A stretch of DNA of 64,000 bases from an uncultured Dehalococcoidia bacterium (GCA_958295685.1 OY282365.1:1674001-1738000), one strand, 5' to 3'; counted from the stretch's first letter, positions 1 to 8,029 are shown. The notes: generated from the sequence alone by a model not told the origin. Numbers and translations are program-made.

Positions 1-448
1 TGAGGGCTGCGGCCGTGTCGGTGGTCATGAAGGGGTTGCCCGTGCCTGAGGCAAACAGCACCACGCGCTCCTTCTCCAGGTGGCGTATGGCCCGCCTCCT
101 GATGTATGGTTCCGCGACCTCCGAGACGTTGATCGCGCTCTGTGTGCGGGTCTGAACGCCGTGGATTCGTTCGAGGGCGTCCTGGAGCGCCATGGCGTTC
201 AGTATGGTTGCGAGCATTCCGGCATAATCGGCGGTTGCCCTGTCCATGCCGGCGGCCTCGGCCTCCCTGCCGCGCCAGATGTTGCCGCCGCCGACGACGA
301 CGCCCAGCTGGACTCCGAGGTTTCGGGCCTCGACTATCTGCGAGGCCATGTAGGCCACGGCGGATGGGTCTATGCCGTGCCCGCGGTCGCCCTTGAAGGA
401 CTCCCCGCTCAGCTTGAGGAGGACTCGGCTGTACTGGACGCGGGTCAC
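1..448 (-). CDS. pyrH: UMP kinase (uridylate kinase), 3' end outside the window
   Basis: Bacterial UMP kinase of the amino-acid-kinase fold, converting UMP to UDP in pyrimidine synthesis. I translated it by hand from a GTG at 448 because the reading frame leaves the window at base 1. The first 149 residues show the N-terminal LLKLSGESF motif, the glycine-rich GVVVGGGNIWRG nucleotide-binding stretch, a DYAGMLATILNAMALQDAL helix and the FASGTGNPFMTTDTAA segment, all typical of PyrH. The GTG lies 5 bp after the tsf stop, with a GGGGGAG ribosome-binding site inside the tsf tail. It is the third gene of the classical rpsB-tsf-pyrH operon. frr would be expected next, outside the window. The C-terminal part (roughly 90 residues) is missing only because of the window edge. 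Confidence 0.95.
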   Translation of the reverse strand, partial: MTRVQYSRVLLKLSGESFKGDRGHGIDPSAVAYMASQIVEARNLGVQLGVVVGGGNIWRGREAEAAGMDRATADYAGMLATILNAMALQDALERIHGVQTRTQSAINVSEVAEPYIRRRAIRHLEKERVVLFASGTGNPFMTTDTAAAL

Positions 449-453
449 CGCCG

Positions 454-963
454 CTACTCCCCCAGGGAGAACCTGACGAACCTGCCTACGCGGATGTTCT
501 CTCCGAGTTTTCCCACGGCCTGGTCGACGAGCTCCCGGACGCTCAGGGTCGGGTCTTTGATGAAGGGCTGCTGCATCAGGCAGGTCTCCTGCGGGTTGCC
601 GTCTTCGTCCTCGGGCACGTCCGATTTGTCGACGTGCACGGGGGCCATGGCGGCGACCTGCATGGCTACGTCGTGGGCGAGCCGCTTGAAGTCGTCGGTT
701 CTGGCGACGAAGTCCGTCTCGCAGTTGAGTTCGACCAGGGCGGCGATGCGTCCGCCGCTGTGGACGTAGGACTCGATCAGGCCCTCGTTGGTCGCTCGGG
801 ACGCCTTCTTGGCCGCGCTTGCGATGCCCTTGGCTGCAAGGGCGCGCTGGGCGGCCTCCATGTCGCCGTCGGTCTCCTGCAGAGCCCTCTTGCAGTCCAT
901 GATCCCGGCGCTCGTCAGTTCACGGAGCGCCTTTATGGCCTGTACGCTGACTTCAGAAGCCAC
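454..963 (-). CDS. tsf: Elongation factor Ts, short single-core form
   Basis: EF-Ts is the guanine-nucleotide exchange factor that regenerates EF-Tu-GTP in the cytoplasm. The 169-residue product has the N-terminal UBA-like domain (residues 1-55, including ELTSAGIMDCKRAL) and the TDFVAR motif at 83-88 that inserts into EF-Tu. It lacks the second core subdomain and coiled coil of the 283-residue E. coli protein, so it matches the short Thermus- and mitochondrial-like architecture. The start is GTG at 963, only 3 bp after the rpsB stop codon, which indicates translational coupling. Gene order rpsB-tsf-pyrH is the usual bacterial one. Confidence 0.96.
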   Translation of the reverse strand: MASEVSVQAIKALRELTSAGIMDCKRALQETDGDMEAAQRALAAKGIASAAKKASRATNEGLIESYVHSGGRIAALVELNCETDFVARTDDFKRLAHDVAMQVAAMAPVHVDKSDVPEDEDGNPQETCLMQQPFIKDPTLSVRELVDQAVGKLGENIRVGRFVRFSLGE

Positions 964-966
964 GCC

Positions 967-1842
967 TCAGGCCTTATCCGTCACTGCTGACGCGAGCTCG
1001 GGCCCTTCCCCTTCCGAGGGGGCGCGGTCGGTGATGCCGTCGTCCGATGCCTGTTCGGGCTGCTGGAGGGATGCCTCCGTCGCCTCGGCTTCGTCAGCCT
1101 CGTCGGCCTCCAGCGACATCCGCCGGTTGGCGCCGTCGATGACCGCGTCTGCGATCCGGCCGGTCATCAGGCGTATGGACCTGATCGCGTCGTCGTTGCC
1201 CGGGATCGGGTAGTCGATCAGGTCCGGGTCGCAGTCGGAGTCGACCAGGGCCACGATGGGCACGCCGACCCGTCTGGCCTCGGCTACGGCGATCGACTCC
1301 TTGCCGACGTCGATCACGAAGACCGCGCCCGGCATCTCCGTCATCTCCTTGATGCCGCTGAGGTAGCGGTTCAGTCGAGAGATGGTGTATTCGAGTTTGA
1401 GGGCCTCTCTCTTGGTGAGGGCCTCGAACTCGCCCTTCTCCCTGCGGGTTTCGAGTTGGACGAGGTAGTCGATTCTCGACTGGATGGTCTTGAAGTTCGT
1501 GAGCGTGCCGCCCAGCCATCGCGTGGCGATGTAGAAGGCGTCGCAGCGCTCGGCCTCGGCGAGGATCGTGTCGACCGCCTGCTTCTTGGTGCCGACCATC
1601 AGGATTTTCTTGCCCGAGGCTGCCACGCCGCTGATGAATTCGGAGGCCTCGTCCAGCTTTCGGAGGGTCTTCTGAAGGTCGATTATATGGATGCCGTTGC
1701 GCTGCGCGAAGATGTACCGGCGCATCCTGGGGTTCCAGTTCCGCTTGCGGTGGCCGAAGTGCACGCCTGCCTCGAGCAGGGACTTCATGGTCACCGTGCT
1801 GGGCTGCGCGCCGTTCTCCTTCGAAGTTGCTGTTTCCTGCAT
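967..1842 (-). CDS. rpsB: 30S ribosomal protein uS2
   Basis: Ribosomal protein S2 of the small subunit. The frame stays open upstream to 2145, but the true start is the ATG at 1842 (MQETATSKENG), which has a GGGGAGAG ribosome-binding site and puts the conserved LLEAGVHFGHRKRNWNPRM block near residue 25. Further family motifs are YIFAQRNGIHIIDLQKT, the GTKKQA loop, RWLGGTLTNF and FVIDVGKE...EARRVGVPIVALVDSD. The C-terminus carries an acidic, Ala/Glu-rich extension of about 45 residues beyond the usual end. It is first in the rpsB-tsf-pyrH operon, behind the promoter at 1871-1899. Confidence 0.97.
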   Translation of the reverse strand: MQETATSKENGAQPSTVTMKSLLEAGVHFGHRKRNWNPRMRRYIFAQRNGIHIIDLQKTLRKLDEASEFISGVAASGKKILMVGTKKQAVDTILAEAERCDAFYIATRWLGGTLTNFKTIQSRIDYLVQLETRREKGEFEALTKREALKLEYTISRLNRYLSGIKEMTEMPGAVFVIDVGKESIAVAEARRVGVPIVALVDSDCDPDLIDYPIPGNDDAIRSIRLMTGRIADAVIDGANRRMSLEADEADEAEATEASLQQPEQASDDGITDRAPSEGEGPELASAVTDKA

Positions 1843-1870
1843 TCTCTCCCCAAGGGTTAGCGTTCGGCGC

Positions 1871-1899
1871 AGTATACCATAGGGGGGGATGCTCAGCAA
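1871..1899 (-). promoter_or_regulatory. Promoter of rpsB-tsf-pyrH
   Basis: Read on the minus strand: TTGCTG (-35), 17-bp spacer containing a run of seven C, then TGGTATACT, an extended -10 of the TGnTATACT type. The -10 ends 28 bp before the rpsB ATG, giving a short leader. Seen in sequence; activity is inferred. Confidence 0.6.
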
Positions 1900-1946
1900 A
1901 TCCGGCGCTCGCGCCGCGCAACGGTTCAAGAGCCGAGTACACGAGT

Positions 1947-1975
1947 TTGACAGAGCTATATCTGTCATATACATT
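1947..1975 (+). promoter_or_regulatory. Promoter and overlapping inverted repeat before the peptide transporter operon
   Basis: TTGACA at 1947-1952 followed after 17 bp by TACATT (1970-1975), or after 15 bp by TATACA (1968-1973). Inside the spacer lies an inverted repeat, GACAGA-GCTATA-TCTGTC (1949-1966), which would overlap RNA polymerase. It may be an operator controlling the transporter gene that begins at 2030. The promoter is plausible; the operator is an inference from symmetry alone. Confidence 0.45.
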
Positions 1976-2029
1976 GCGGATTCCCTAGAACCGATTGGCT
2001 TTCGGGCCATGTGAACACGGAGGTGTCGA

Positions 2030-4021
2030 ATGAATATCGCAAGGAGACTCGGCCTGCCTGCGGCCATAGTCGCAGTGACGCTCACGGCTGCCCTGGCCTG
2101 TACCACGGAGACGGTCAGAGAGGTGCCTGTCGAGAGGGTGGTCACTCAGGAGGTGGTCAAGGAGGTGCCTGTCGAGAAGGTGGTGGAGGTGGAAAAGACC
2201 GTCATAGAGACCGTGGAGGTCGAGAGGCCGGTCGAGGTCATCAGAGAGGTGGTGAGGGAAGTAGAGGTGCCCGGCGACACGGTGGTGGTGGAGAAGGAGG
2301 TCGTCAGGACCGTGGAGGTCGAGAAGCCGGTCGAGGTTATCAAGGAGGTTGTGAGGGAAGTAGCGGTGGAGGTGACCCGGGAGCGGCAGCCGCAGGGTAC
2401 GCTCGTAGTGGCGGAGGTGCTCATCCCGCCGCTGACCCAGTTGCAGTCGAAAGACGCCGTTGGAAGCGTTGGCGGGGCCGGAGTCGACTGGCAGATACAC
2501 GAGGGCATCATCAAGCCCCAGCTGACTACCCCCGGAATCTACCCGTCCCAGAATCTCTACGAGCCTGAGTTGGCGCGCTCCTGGGCCGTCGCATACGACC
2601 TCAGCAAGATCACCTTCGCGCTCCAAGAGGGCGTCCAGTGGCACAACGGCTGGGGAGAGTTCACGGCCGATGACGTGGTCTGGACCTACAACAACTCCTT
2701 CGAAGAGGGGTCCGTAGGCAACGCCGGCGACCAGATCAGCGCGGGCCACAAGGTCGGCTGGGAAGCCTTCGGCAAGTACACGGCCATAATGAACGTGGCG
2801 GCCGATGGATTCGACACGACGTGGGGCGTCTACCACGGCAGCTTCGGGTGGGACAACACCTACGGGATGACGTGCAAGCACTGCTTCGACGAGCTCGGCG
2901 AGGACAGGTTCATGACCACCCCAATCGGCACCGGACCGTTCAAGGCCGAGAAGTGGGTCGCCAACGACGAGGCCGTGATGGAGTGGGTGGGCAGCCACTG
3001 GAGGTACCTCCCATACGTCGACACCCTGCGAGTCGTCGAGATACCCGAGGAGCTGACCAGAGAAGCAGCCCTGCGCACAGGCGAGGTCGACATGTCCCCC
3101 GTCGGACTTGCCAACCTCAGCGACGTCGTAGCGGCAACCGGAGGCACGGGCATACCGATGGGCAACGCCTGGCCGCAGACCATAAACATGTCCGGGAACT
3201 ATTGGGCCGACTGGTGCCCCGCCTGTCCGGAGGGCGAGCAGGACTGGGCGGCCACCCCACCCCCGGGCTACACCCCGGACAGCGATCACCCCTGGATAGG
3301 CAGATACGGCGACGACGAGAGCATGGAGAACGCCCGCTTGGTCCGCTGGGCCATGGCCATGGCAATCGACCGTGACCTGATCGTCGAGACGGTGATGCGG
3401 GGCTTCAGCGAGCCTGTCTACATCGCCTTCCACACACAGTTCAACCAGAACACCCCGTACTTCAAGGACGAGTGGATAATCCCGTTCGATCCCGATAAGG
3501 CCAGGGCCAACCTCGCCGAAGCGGGATACCCCGACGGGTTCGAGGTGGAGATCTGGTCGACCGATTCGCTCCCAACCCTCTGGAACCCCGAGGTGATGGA
3601 CGCCGTCGCCCAGATGTGGCGCCAGCACCTGAACCTCGACGTCACCATCGACAGGACTCCGTACACGACCCGGCGGCCGGAGACCGTAACCCACGAGATC
3701 AACGTCCCCTGGCACCACGGATGGGGACGCCCCGCGGGCGGCTCCATGGCGCTCTTCTACTGCGCCGGCCCAGGGCACATAATGGGGGTCGCTCTGCCCA
3801 AGGAGATATGCGACGTCGGCTTCCAGAACGACACCGAACCCGACCTGGACAAGCGGATCCAGAACAACATCGTCATGCAGGACTTCATGCAGACCTGGAT
3901 GACTCAGATCGGAGTGGTCAACCAGGTGCCCCACTGGGTCTACCTGCCGACCGTCACGCAGTGGCGGCCCTACTTCAGCCGCACGTTCAACCACCCGGCC
4001 AGCGTGATCATCGACAAATAG
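2030..4021 (+). CDS. Peptide-type ABC transporter substrate-binding lipoprotein (SBP family 5)
   Basis: Extracellular solute receptor for an oligopeptide/dipeptide-type ABC importer, 663 residues. Residues 1-24 form a lipoprotein signal ending in the lipobox LAC with Cys24. Residues about 27-120 are a repetitive Val/Glu/Lys/Arg stalk (EVPVEKVVEVEKTV and variants) that should hold the receptor away from the membrane. Such stalks are common in Chloroflexota receptors. The rest is the SBP_bac_5 domain, with the family-typical block of ARSWAVAYDLSKITFALQEGVQWHNG and TADDVVWTYNN. The ATG has a GGAGGT site 6 bp upstream. Two permeases follow directly. No ATPase subunits are encoded nearby, so the importer must borrow them. 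The substrate cannot be read from sequence. Confidence 0.92.
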   Translation: MNIARRLGLPAAIVAVTLTAALACTTETVREVPVERVVTQEVVKEVPVEKVVEVEKTVIETVEVERPVEVIREVVREVEVPGDTVVVEKEVVRTVEVEKPVEVIKEVVREVAVEVTRERQPQGTLVVAEVLIPPLTQLQSKDAVGSVGGAGVDWQIHEGIIKPQLTTPGIYPSQNLYEPELARSWAVAYDLSKITFALQEGVQWHNGWGEFTADDVVWTYNNSFEEGSVGNAGDQISAGHKVGWEAFGKYTAIMNVAADGFDTTWGVYHGSFGWDNTYGMTCKHCFDELGEDRFMTTPIGTGPFKAEKWVANDEAVMEWVGSHWRYLPYVDTLRVVEIPEELTREAALRTGEVDMSPVGLANLSDVVAATGGTGIPMGNAWPQTINMSGNYWADWCPACPEGEQDWAATPPPGYTPDSDHPWIGRYGDDESMENARLVRWAMAMAIDRDLIVETVMRGFSEPVYIAFHTQFNQNTPYFKDEWIIPFDPDKARANLAEAGYPDGFEVEIWSTDSLPTLWNPEVMDAVAQMWRQHLNLDVTIDRTPYTTRRPETVTHEINVPWHHGWGRPAGGSMALFYCAGPGHIMGVALPKEICDVGFQNDTEPDLDKRIQNNIVMQDFMQTWMTQIGVVNQVPHWVYLPTVTQWRPYFSRTFNHPASVIIDK

Positions 4022-4107
4022 GCCGGCGCCCGACACGCCGGACAGGAGCGGGCATCCCCGCGCGAGGCACAGCGAGCCGGCGCGGGGATGCCGCGTGAGA
4101 TTGACGC

Positions 4108-5031
4108 ATGAGACGACTGATCGTCCGCAGATTGGCCGCCTCGGCCCTCGTGCTGCTGGGCCTCACTACGACCGTGTTCGCCCTGTCGCACGCGACGGGA
4201 GACCCGCGCTACCTCTACATCAGCCCCTACAAGAAGTACACCCCCGGGGAGTGGGAGGCCCAGGGGAAGGAGCTGGGGCTGGACAAGCCCCTAGTGGTCC
4301 AGTACGGGCTGTGGCTGGCTAACGCGCTGAGGGGCGACTTCGGCGACTCCGTAAAGACCAAGCAGAACTCCCTCGACGCGATCCGCGAGAAGCTGCCCGC
4401 CACTCTCCAACTCTCAGGAATCGCCATCGCGTTCTCGATCATAGTGGGCGTGCCGCTCGGCGTCCTCTCCGCAGTGAACAGAGGCACGGTCTGGGACTAC
4501 CTGGGACGGAGCTTCGCCCTGCTGGGGCAGTCCGTCCCCACCTTCTGGATAGCCCTGGTGCTGATATGGGTCTTCAGCGTGGAGCTCGGCCTGCTGCCAA
4601 CCTCCCGAAAGGGCGACTGGCAGCACTTCGTGCTGCCGGTGGCGGTCCTCGGATGGTTCCCCGCCGCCGGCCTGCTCCGACTCACCCGCTCGTCCATGCT
4701 CGAGGTCCTGGACAGCGAGTACATGAAGCTGGCAAAGGCCAAGGGCGTCAGTTCATGGTCGGTAATCTGGAGGCACGGCTTCAGGAACGCCATAATCGCC
4801 CCCCTGACGTACGCGATCGTAATGCTGGCGAGCTTCCTGACCGGCACCGTGGTGGTCGAGACGGTCTTCGCGTGGCCCGGCATCGGCAGGCTTGCGGTGA
4901 CCGCGGCCCTCGACACGGACTTCCCTCTCATCACGGGGCTGGCTCTGGTCTTCGGGGCCATCTTCCTGCTGTGCAGCTTCGCAGCGGATGTCCTGTACGG
5001 TATCCTGGACCCGCGAATACGATATGGCTAA
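4108..5031 (+). CDS. ABC transporter permease, DppB/OppB family
   Basis: First inner-membrane permease of the peptide-type importer, 307 residues, about six transmembrane segments. The N-terminal helix (LAASALVLLGLTTTVFALSHA) is followed by the long periplasmic loop typical of DppB. The EAA-like coupling segment (EYMKLAKAKGVSSWSVIWRHG, about residues 200-220) contacts the ATPase. The C-terminus ends with the family signature ADVLYGILDPRIRYG. It lies 86 bp behind the receptor gene and overlaps the next permease by 8 bp, so the three genes form one operon. Confidence 0.93.
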   Translation: MRRLIVRRLAASALVLLGLTTTVFALSHATGDPRYLYISPYKKYTPGEWEAQGKELGLDKPLVVQYGLWLANALRGDFGDSVKTKQNSLDAIREKLPATLQLSGIAIAFSIIVGVPLGVLSAVNRGTVWDYLGRSFALLGQSVPTFWIALVLIWVFSVELGLLPTSRKGDWQHFVLPVAVLGWFPAAGLLRLTRSSMLEVLDSEYMKLAKAKGVSSWSVIWRHGFRNAIIAPLTYAIVMLASFLTGTVVVETVFAWPGIGRLAVTAALDTDFPLITGLALVFGAIFLLCSFAADVLYGILDPRIRYG

Positions 5032-5893
5032 CGCCGGTTCAGGCGCACTCGCCGCCGCCTACGGCGCGTTCCGGCGCTGGCCCGTCCTCCCCGTCTCCGT
5101 AATCCTCATACTCCTGCTGGCCGCCGTCTTCGCCCCACTGGTGGCCCCACATCACCCCCTGGACGGCGACCTTACCGCCAGAACCACCCCACCTGTCTGG
5201 GCTTCGGAAGGCACGTGGAAATACCCCCTGGGCACCGACCACGTCGGCAGAGACATCCTCAGCCGCACCATCTACGGCGCGCGCGTCTCATTCCAGGTCG
5301 CGGCCGCCGTGCTGCTGGCAGGCGTGGGCATAGGCACCGCCGTCGGGCTCGCCGCGGGATACCTGGGCGGCGTGGTCGACGAGATACTCATGCGCCTGGT
5401 GGACTTCATATTCGCCATGCCGTTCATCGTGATCGCCCTGGTCGCGGCCGTCATCTGGGGGCCGAGCCTGTGGCTGGTCATCATCCTGCTGGTGCTCTTT
5501 ACCTGGGCGCCGTTTGCCCGACAGATACGCGCAGAGGCCATCCAGATCAAGTCCGCGGACTACGTCGCCCTCGCGAGGGTCGCCGGCGCCTCGGGCGTTC
5601 GGATAGCCTTCAGGCACATCCTGCCCGGCGTGGTCCCGACCATCCTGGTGCTGGCGTCCCTGCAGGTTGGCTTCCTCATCATCACCGAGTCGGTGCTGAG
5701 CTTCCTGGGCGTCGGTATCCCGCCCCCTCAGCCGTCATGGGGCAACATCGTGGCGGACGGGCGTAACTACATTGCCACCGCCTGGTGGATCACCTTCTTC
5801 CCCGGAATCGCGATCTCCCTCGTCGTCTTCTCGATGAACTTCTTTGGGGATTGGCTGAGGGACAAGCTCGACCCCCGGCTGAGGCAGATATAG
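5024..5893 (+). CDS. ABC transporter permease, DppC/OppC family
   Basis: Second permease of the importer, 289 residues. The frame is open from 4988, but the ATG at 5024 (MANAGSGALAAAYGAF) gives the usual DppC N-terminus with one helix (LPVSVILILLLAAVFAPLVAP) and overlaps the upstream permease stop by 8 bp. The PLGTDHVGRDILSRTIYGARVSF motif is characteristic of the family, as is the EAA-like loop DYVALARVAGASGVRIAFRH. It ends with FGDWLRDKLDPRLRQI. Downstream, where DppD and DppF ATPases are often found, there is only repeat-rich non-coding sequence. Confidence 0.93.
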   Translation: MANAGSGALAAAYGAFRRWPVLPVSVILILLLAAVFAPLVAPHHPLDGDLTARTTPPVWASEGTWKYPLGTDHVGRDILSRTIYGARVSFQVAAAVLLAGVGIGTAVGLAAGYLGGVVDEILMRLVDFIFAMPFIVIALVAAVIWGPSLWLVIILLVLFTWAPFARQIRAEAIQIKSADYVALARVAGASGVRIAFRHILPGVVPTILVLASLQVGFLIITESVLSFLGVGIPPPQPSWGNIVADGRNYIATAWWITFFPGIAISLVVFSMNFFGDWLRDKLDPRLRQI

Positions 5894-5913
5894 GCAGACC
5901 GGCGGCTGCGCCG

Positions 5914-5977
5914 GCGTGAAACTGTTCGGACTCGCGGAGTCCAGAGGAGTTCTCCCACTCTTGGCGGGGTCTGGGGG
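5914..5977 (+). repeat. Decayed left end of the GTAAC/GTTAC MITE family
   Basis: The stretch AAACTGTTCGGACTCGCGG followed by AGTCCAGAGGAGTTCTCCC and GGGGTCTGGGGGCC is recognisably the left part of the complete elements at 25940, 33782, 36938 and 41045. No right end (CTGAACAGTTAC) is present. The 3' part has been replaced by the CTCCACT array that follows. Confidence 0.55.
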
Positions 5978-5982
5978 CCATT

Positions 5983-6017
5983 CTCCACTCTCCACTCTCC
6001 ACTCTCCACTCTCCACT
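5983..6017 (+). repeat. Tandem array of the 7-mer CTCCACT (5 units)
   Basis: Five perfect head-to-tail copies of CTCCACT. The same 7-mer array occurs at 26466-26535 (10 units, some TTCCACT) and, on the other strand, at 50648-50704. Here it ends 12 bp before the -35 of the word element at 6029. Confidence 0.85.
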
Positions 6018-6028
6018 GACCCCGGCCC

Positions 6029-6294
6029 TTGACATCCGCGAACCCATGTACTAGGATATTCGCGTGGAAGGAACGCAGCCATGATCATGCCGAACCATAT
6101 TCACGGAACCAACCGACCCGTAAGGGCGCACGAGGGGCGCCCTCACCCCCGGGACCTGTCCCACAATTGCCCCACAATTGCCCCAGTTCCGTTCCAGACC
6201 TGTTCCACAATTGCCCCACATTTGTTCCACGAAATCGAACCCTCAGCTACGAGATGGGACAAAATGGAACAGTTTGGGACAGTTTCGGCAAAAC
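6029..6294 (+). other. Word-array element A (compact promoter, HUH fragment, word array, inverted word copy)
   Basis: Promoter TTGACA (6029-6034), 17-bp spacer, TAGGAT (6052-6057), then 6 bp to a GTG at 6064. From the ATG at 6081 the frame reads MIMPNHIHG, the HUH motif of REP-associated (IS200/IS605-like) tyrosine transposases, then degenerates. An array of words of the type TGTCCCACAATTG and TGTTCCACAATTG fills 6156-6230. The conserved core CCTCAGCTACGAGATG follows at 6241-6256. Inverted copies of the same words (TGGGACA, TGGAACA, TTTGGGACAG) lie at 6255-6282, and the tail TTTCGGCAAAAC closes the element. It shares this plan with the elements at 27406, 37771 and 50410. Confidence 0.7.
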
Positions 6295-6337
6295 CGGCCC
6301 TGACCCCCCTGCTCGAACCCGCCTCCCACGCCGGTAT

Positions 6338-6456
6338 CCAGAGGGGTTCTCCCCTCTGGCAAGGGGCCTGGCATACCTGCCCGCGCCCATGACACGGCCC
6401 CAGAGGGGGGTTCTCCCCTCTGGCAGGGGGCCTGGGACACTGACCACTGGCCACTG
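6338..6456 (+). repeat. Two copies of the palindromic core of the MITE family
   Basis: Two hairpin-forming copies of CCAGAGGGGTTCTCCCCTCTGG (shown here only as its two halves, AGAGGGG and CCCCTCT, around TT) followed by GGCCTGG. They lie at about 6338-6372 and 6400-6435, and the second is followed by ACACTGACCACTGGCCACTG. No terminal inverted repeats or target duplications are visible, so these are internal fragments. The rest of 6294-6545 shows nothing else recognisable. Confidence 0.6.
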
Positions 6457-6545
6457 CTCTCCGTCGTGTTGAGTCCTCAGTCGACTGTTGGTAGACTTGG
6501 GGTCTGCGGCCGTCCGATTATCAATCCCTGCCCGCAAGGCGTCTA

Positions 6546-7514
6546 TTGACAACTCTCGCAGCCATCGACGTCGGCTCCAACGCGATGCGCCTGGCCATCG
6601 GCAAAGCAGAGAAAGACGGCAGGCTGGAAATAGTCAAGACGGTCCGCGCCCCCGTCCGTCTCGGGTGGGACGTGTTCGCACACGGCCGCCTCTCCAATCG
6701 GATCATCGACAGGGCGGTGGATGCGTTCCGGGAGTTCTCCGATCTGATACGGCGCAGCGAGGCCAGTCAGACGGCGGCTATCGCGACCAGCGCGGTGAGG
6801 GAGGCCGGGAACGGCAGGCTGTTCACTGAGAAGATACGGAGAGAGACGGGGATAGGCGTGAGGGTCATAAGCGGACTCGAAGAGGCCCGTCTGATGCACC
6901 TGGCCGTATCGTGGAAGCTGGACATAGGGACCGGCGACGCCATGCTCGTAGACATAGGAGGGGGCAGCGTGGAGCTTGCGCTGACCTCCAACGGGCGCCT
7001 CATGGACAGCAGGAGCTGCGGACTGGGCACGGTCCGCATGCTCCACGTCCTGTCCGACCGGCGCCTGGGACGTGACCGCTTCGACGAACTGGTGAAGGAC
7101 GTGGCAGACGACGCGAGCGCATGGGTGCGCGAAGTCCTAGGGCGCGCGGCGCTCGACGTCTTCATCGGGACAGGGGGGAACGTGGAGGCGATAGGCGACC
7201 TGAGCGGAAGGCGCGTCGGCAAGAGAGCAACCTCTTACGCCCACGTTAGCGACATAGATCGAACCCTTTCGGCGCTCGAAGCTCTTGGCCTGGATGGCCG
7301 GCGCCGTGAGTTGAGACTCAAGGACGACCGGGCCGACGTCATCTATCCCGCCGCGGTCGTCCTGCAGGCGCTCATGAACGCCGTCCGGGCGGCGTCCCTG
7401 ACCATCCCGCGGGTCGGGCTGAGAGAGGGCCTGCTGATCGACACGGCGGCGCGGCGGACGCAGACGCCTCCGCCTGCGGACAGACCCCGACAGAAGCAGC
7501 CGATTCCTGTGTGA
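6546..7514 (+). CDS. ppx: Ppx/GppA family phosphatase (exopolyphosphatase-like)
   Basis: Member of the ASKHA-fold Ppx/GppA family, which hydrolyses inorganic polyphosphate or pppGpp. The 322 residues begin at a TTG (LTTLAAIDVGSNAMRLAI), giving the AIDVGSNAMRL phosphate-binding loop directly at the N-terminus. The second loop, ATSAVREAGN, is at about residue 80, and the catalytic-site ISGLEEARL with its conserved Glu is near 115. The adenosine-type loop LVDIGGGSVEL is near 140. No better start is visible and the upstream ribosome-binding site is weak. The length matches the short two-domain Ppx form without a C-terminal HD domain. A SixA phosphatase follows 11 bp later. Confidence 0.88.
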   Translation: MTTLAAIDVGSNAMRLAIGKAEKDGRLEIVKTVRAPVRLGWDVFAHGRLSNRIIDRAVDAFREFSDLIRRSEASQTAAIATSAVREAGNGRLFTEKIRRETGIGVRVISGLEEARLMHLAVSWKLDIGTGDAMLVDIGGGSVELALTSNGRLMDSRSCGLGTVRMLHVLSDRRLGRDRFDELVKDVADDASAWVREVLGRAALDVFIGTGGNVEAIGDLSGRRVGKRATSYAHVSDIDRTLSALEALGLDGRRRELRLKDDRADVIYPAAVVLQALMNAVRAASLTIPRVGLREGLLIDTAARRTQTPPPADRPRQKQPIPV

Positions 7515-7525
7515 GGTGACGAGAC

Positions 7526-8029
7526 ATGGACCTGTACGTCCTCAGACACGGCCTGGCGGGTACCCGGGGCAGCCCGGAGTACCCCAACGACGACGAGCGC
7601 CCCCTCACCTCCAGGGGCGTCCGAAGGATGATCCGTCAGACGCGGGGGTTGAGGTCTATCGGACTCTCCGTAGACGTGATCATCACGAGCCCCCTGACAC
7701 GAGCGGCGCAGACGGCGGAGATCGTCCACCAGGGTCTGGACGAATCGATCCGGCTGACGGTTTCCGAGGCCCTGGCCCCCACCGGTGATCCGGCTGCGTT
7801 GATGGCGCAGCTCGCGATGGATCGCCCGTCCGTGGACAGGGTGATGATTGTGGGTCACGAGCCATACCTGAGCGGCCTCATCTCAGTCCTCGCCACCGGA
7901 GGCACGGAGCCCGTCATTCGGCTCAAGAAGGGCGCTCTGTGCAAGCTGCGTGTGCCCATTCCGAAGCATGGACGCTGCGGATGGATCGAATGGTTCCTGA
8001 CTCCGAAGCAGATGATCCGACTGGGGTAA
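7526..8029 (+). CDS. sixA: SixA-type phosphohistidine phosphatase
   Basis: Histidine phosphatase superfamily, SixA branch, 167 residues. In E. coli SixA removes phosphate from phosphohistidine. The N-terminal YVLRHGLA holds the catalytic RHG triad. The second catalytic histidine is in MIVGHEPYLSGLISVL (about residue 110), and the conserved SPLTRAAQTAEIV arginine region is at about 55-65. The ATG lies 11 bp after the Ppx-like gene with GAGGTGACG upstream, so the two are probably co-transcribed. The C-terminal 35 residues (KHGRCGWIEWFLTPKQM) fit the usual SixA tail. Confidence 0.85.
   Translation: MDLYVLRHGLAGTRGSPEYPNDDERPLTSRGVRRMIRQTRGLRSIGLSVDVIITSPLTRAAQTAEIVHQGLDESIRLTVSEALAPTGDPAALMAQLAMDRPSVDRVMIVGHEPYLSGLISVLATGGTEPVIRLKKGALCKLRVPIPKHGRCGWIEWFLTPKQMIRLG

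Noticed and set aside
1843..2145. N-terminal extension of ribosomal protein S2
   Set aside because: The extra 101 residues are not S2-like and would overlap the divergent receptor gene; ATG 1842 has a good ribosome-binding site and the normal N-terminus.
1985..4036. Long minus-strand frame of 683 residues
   Set aside because: Antisense shadow of the substrate-binding protein gene; the Asp/His/Leu-rich repeats merely mirror the stalk repeats.
6081..6392. Complete REP-associated transposase gene
   Set aside because: Only the MPNHIHG motif is recognisable. The rest is the word array in translation and no catalytic Tyr helix is present.
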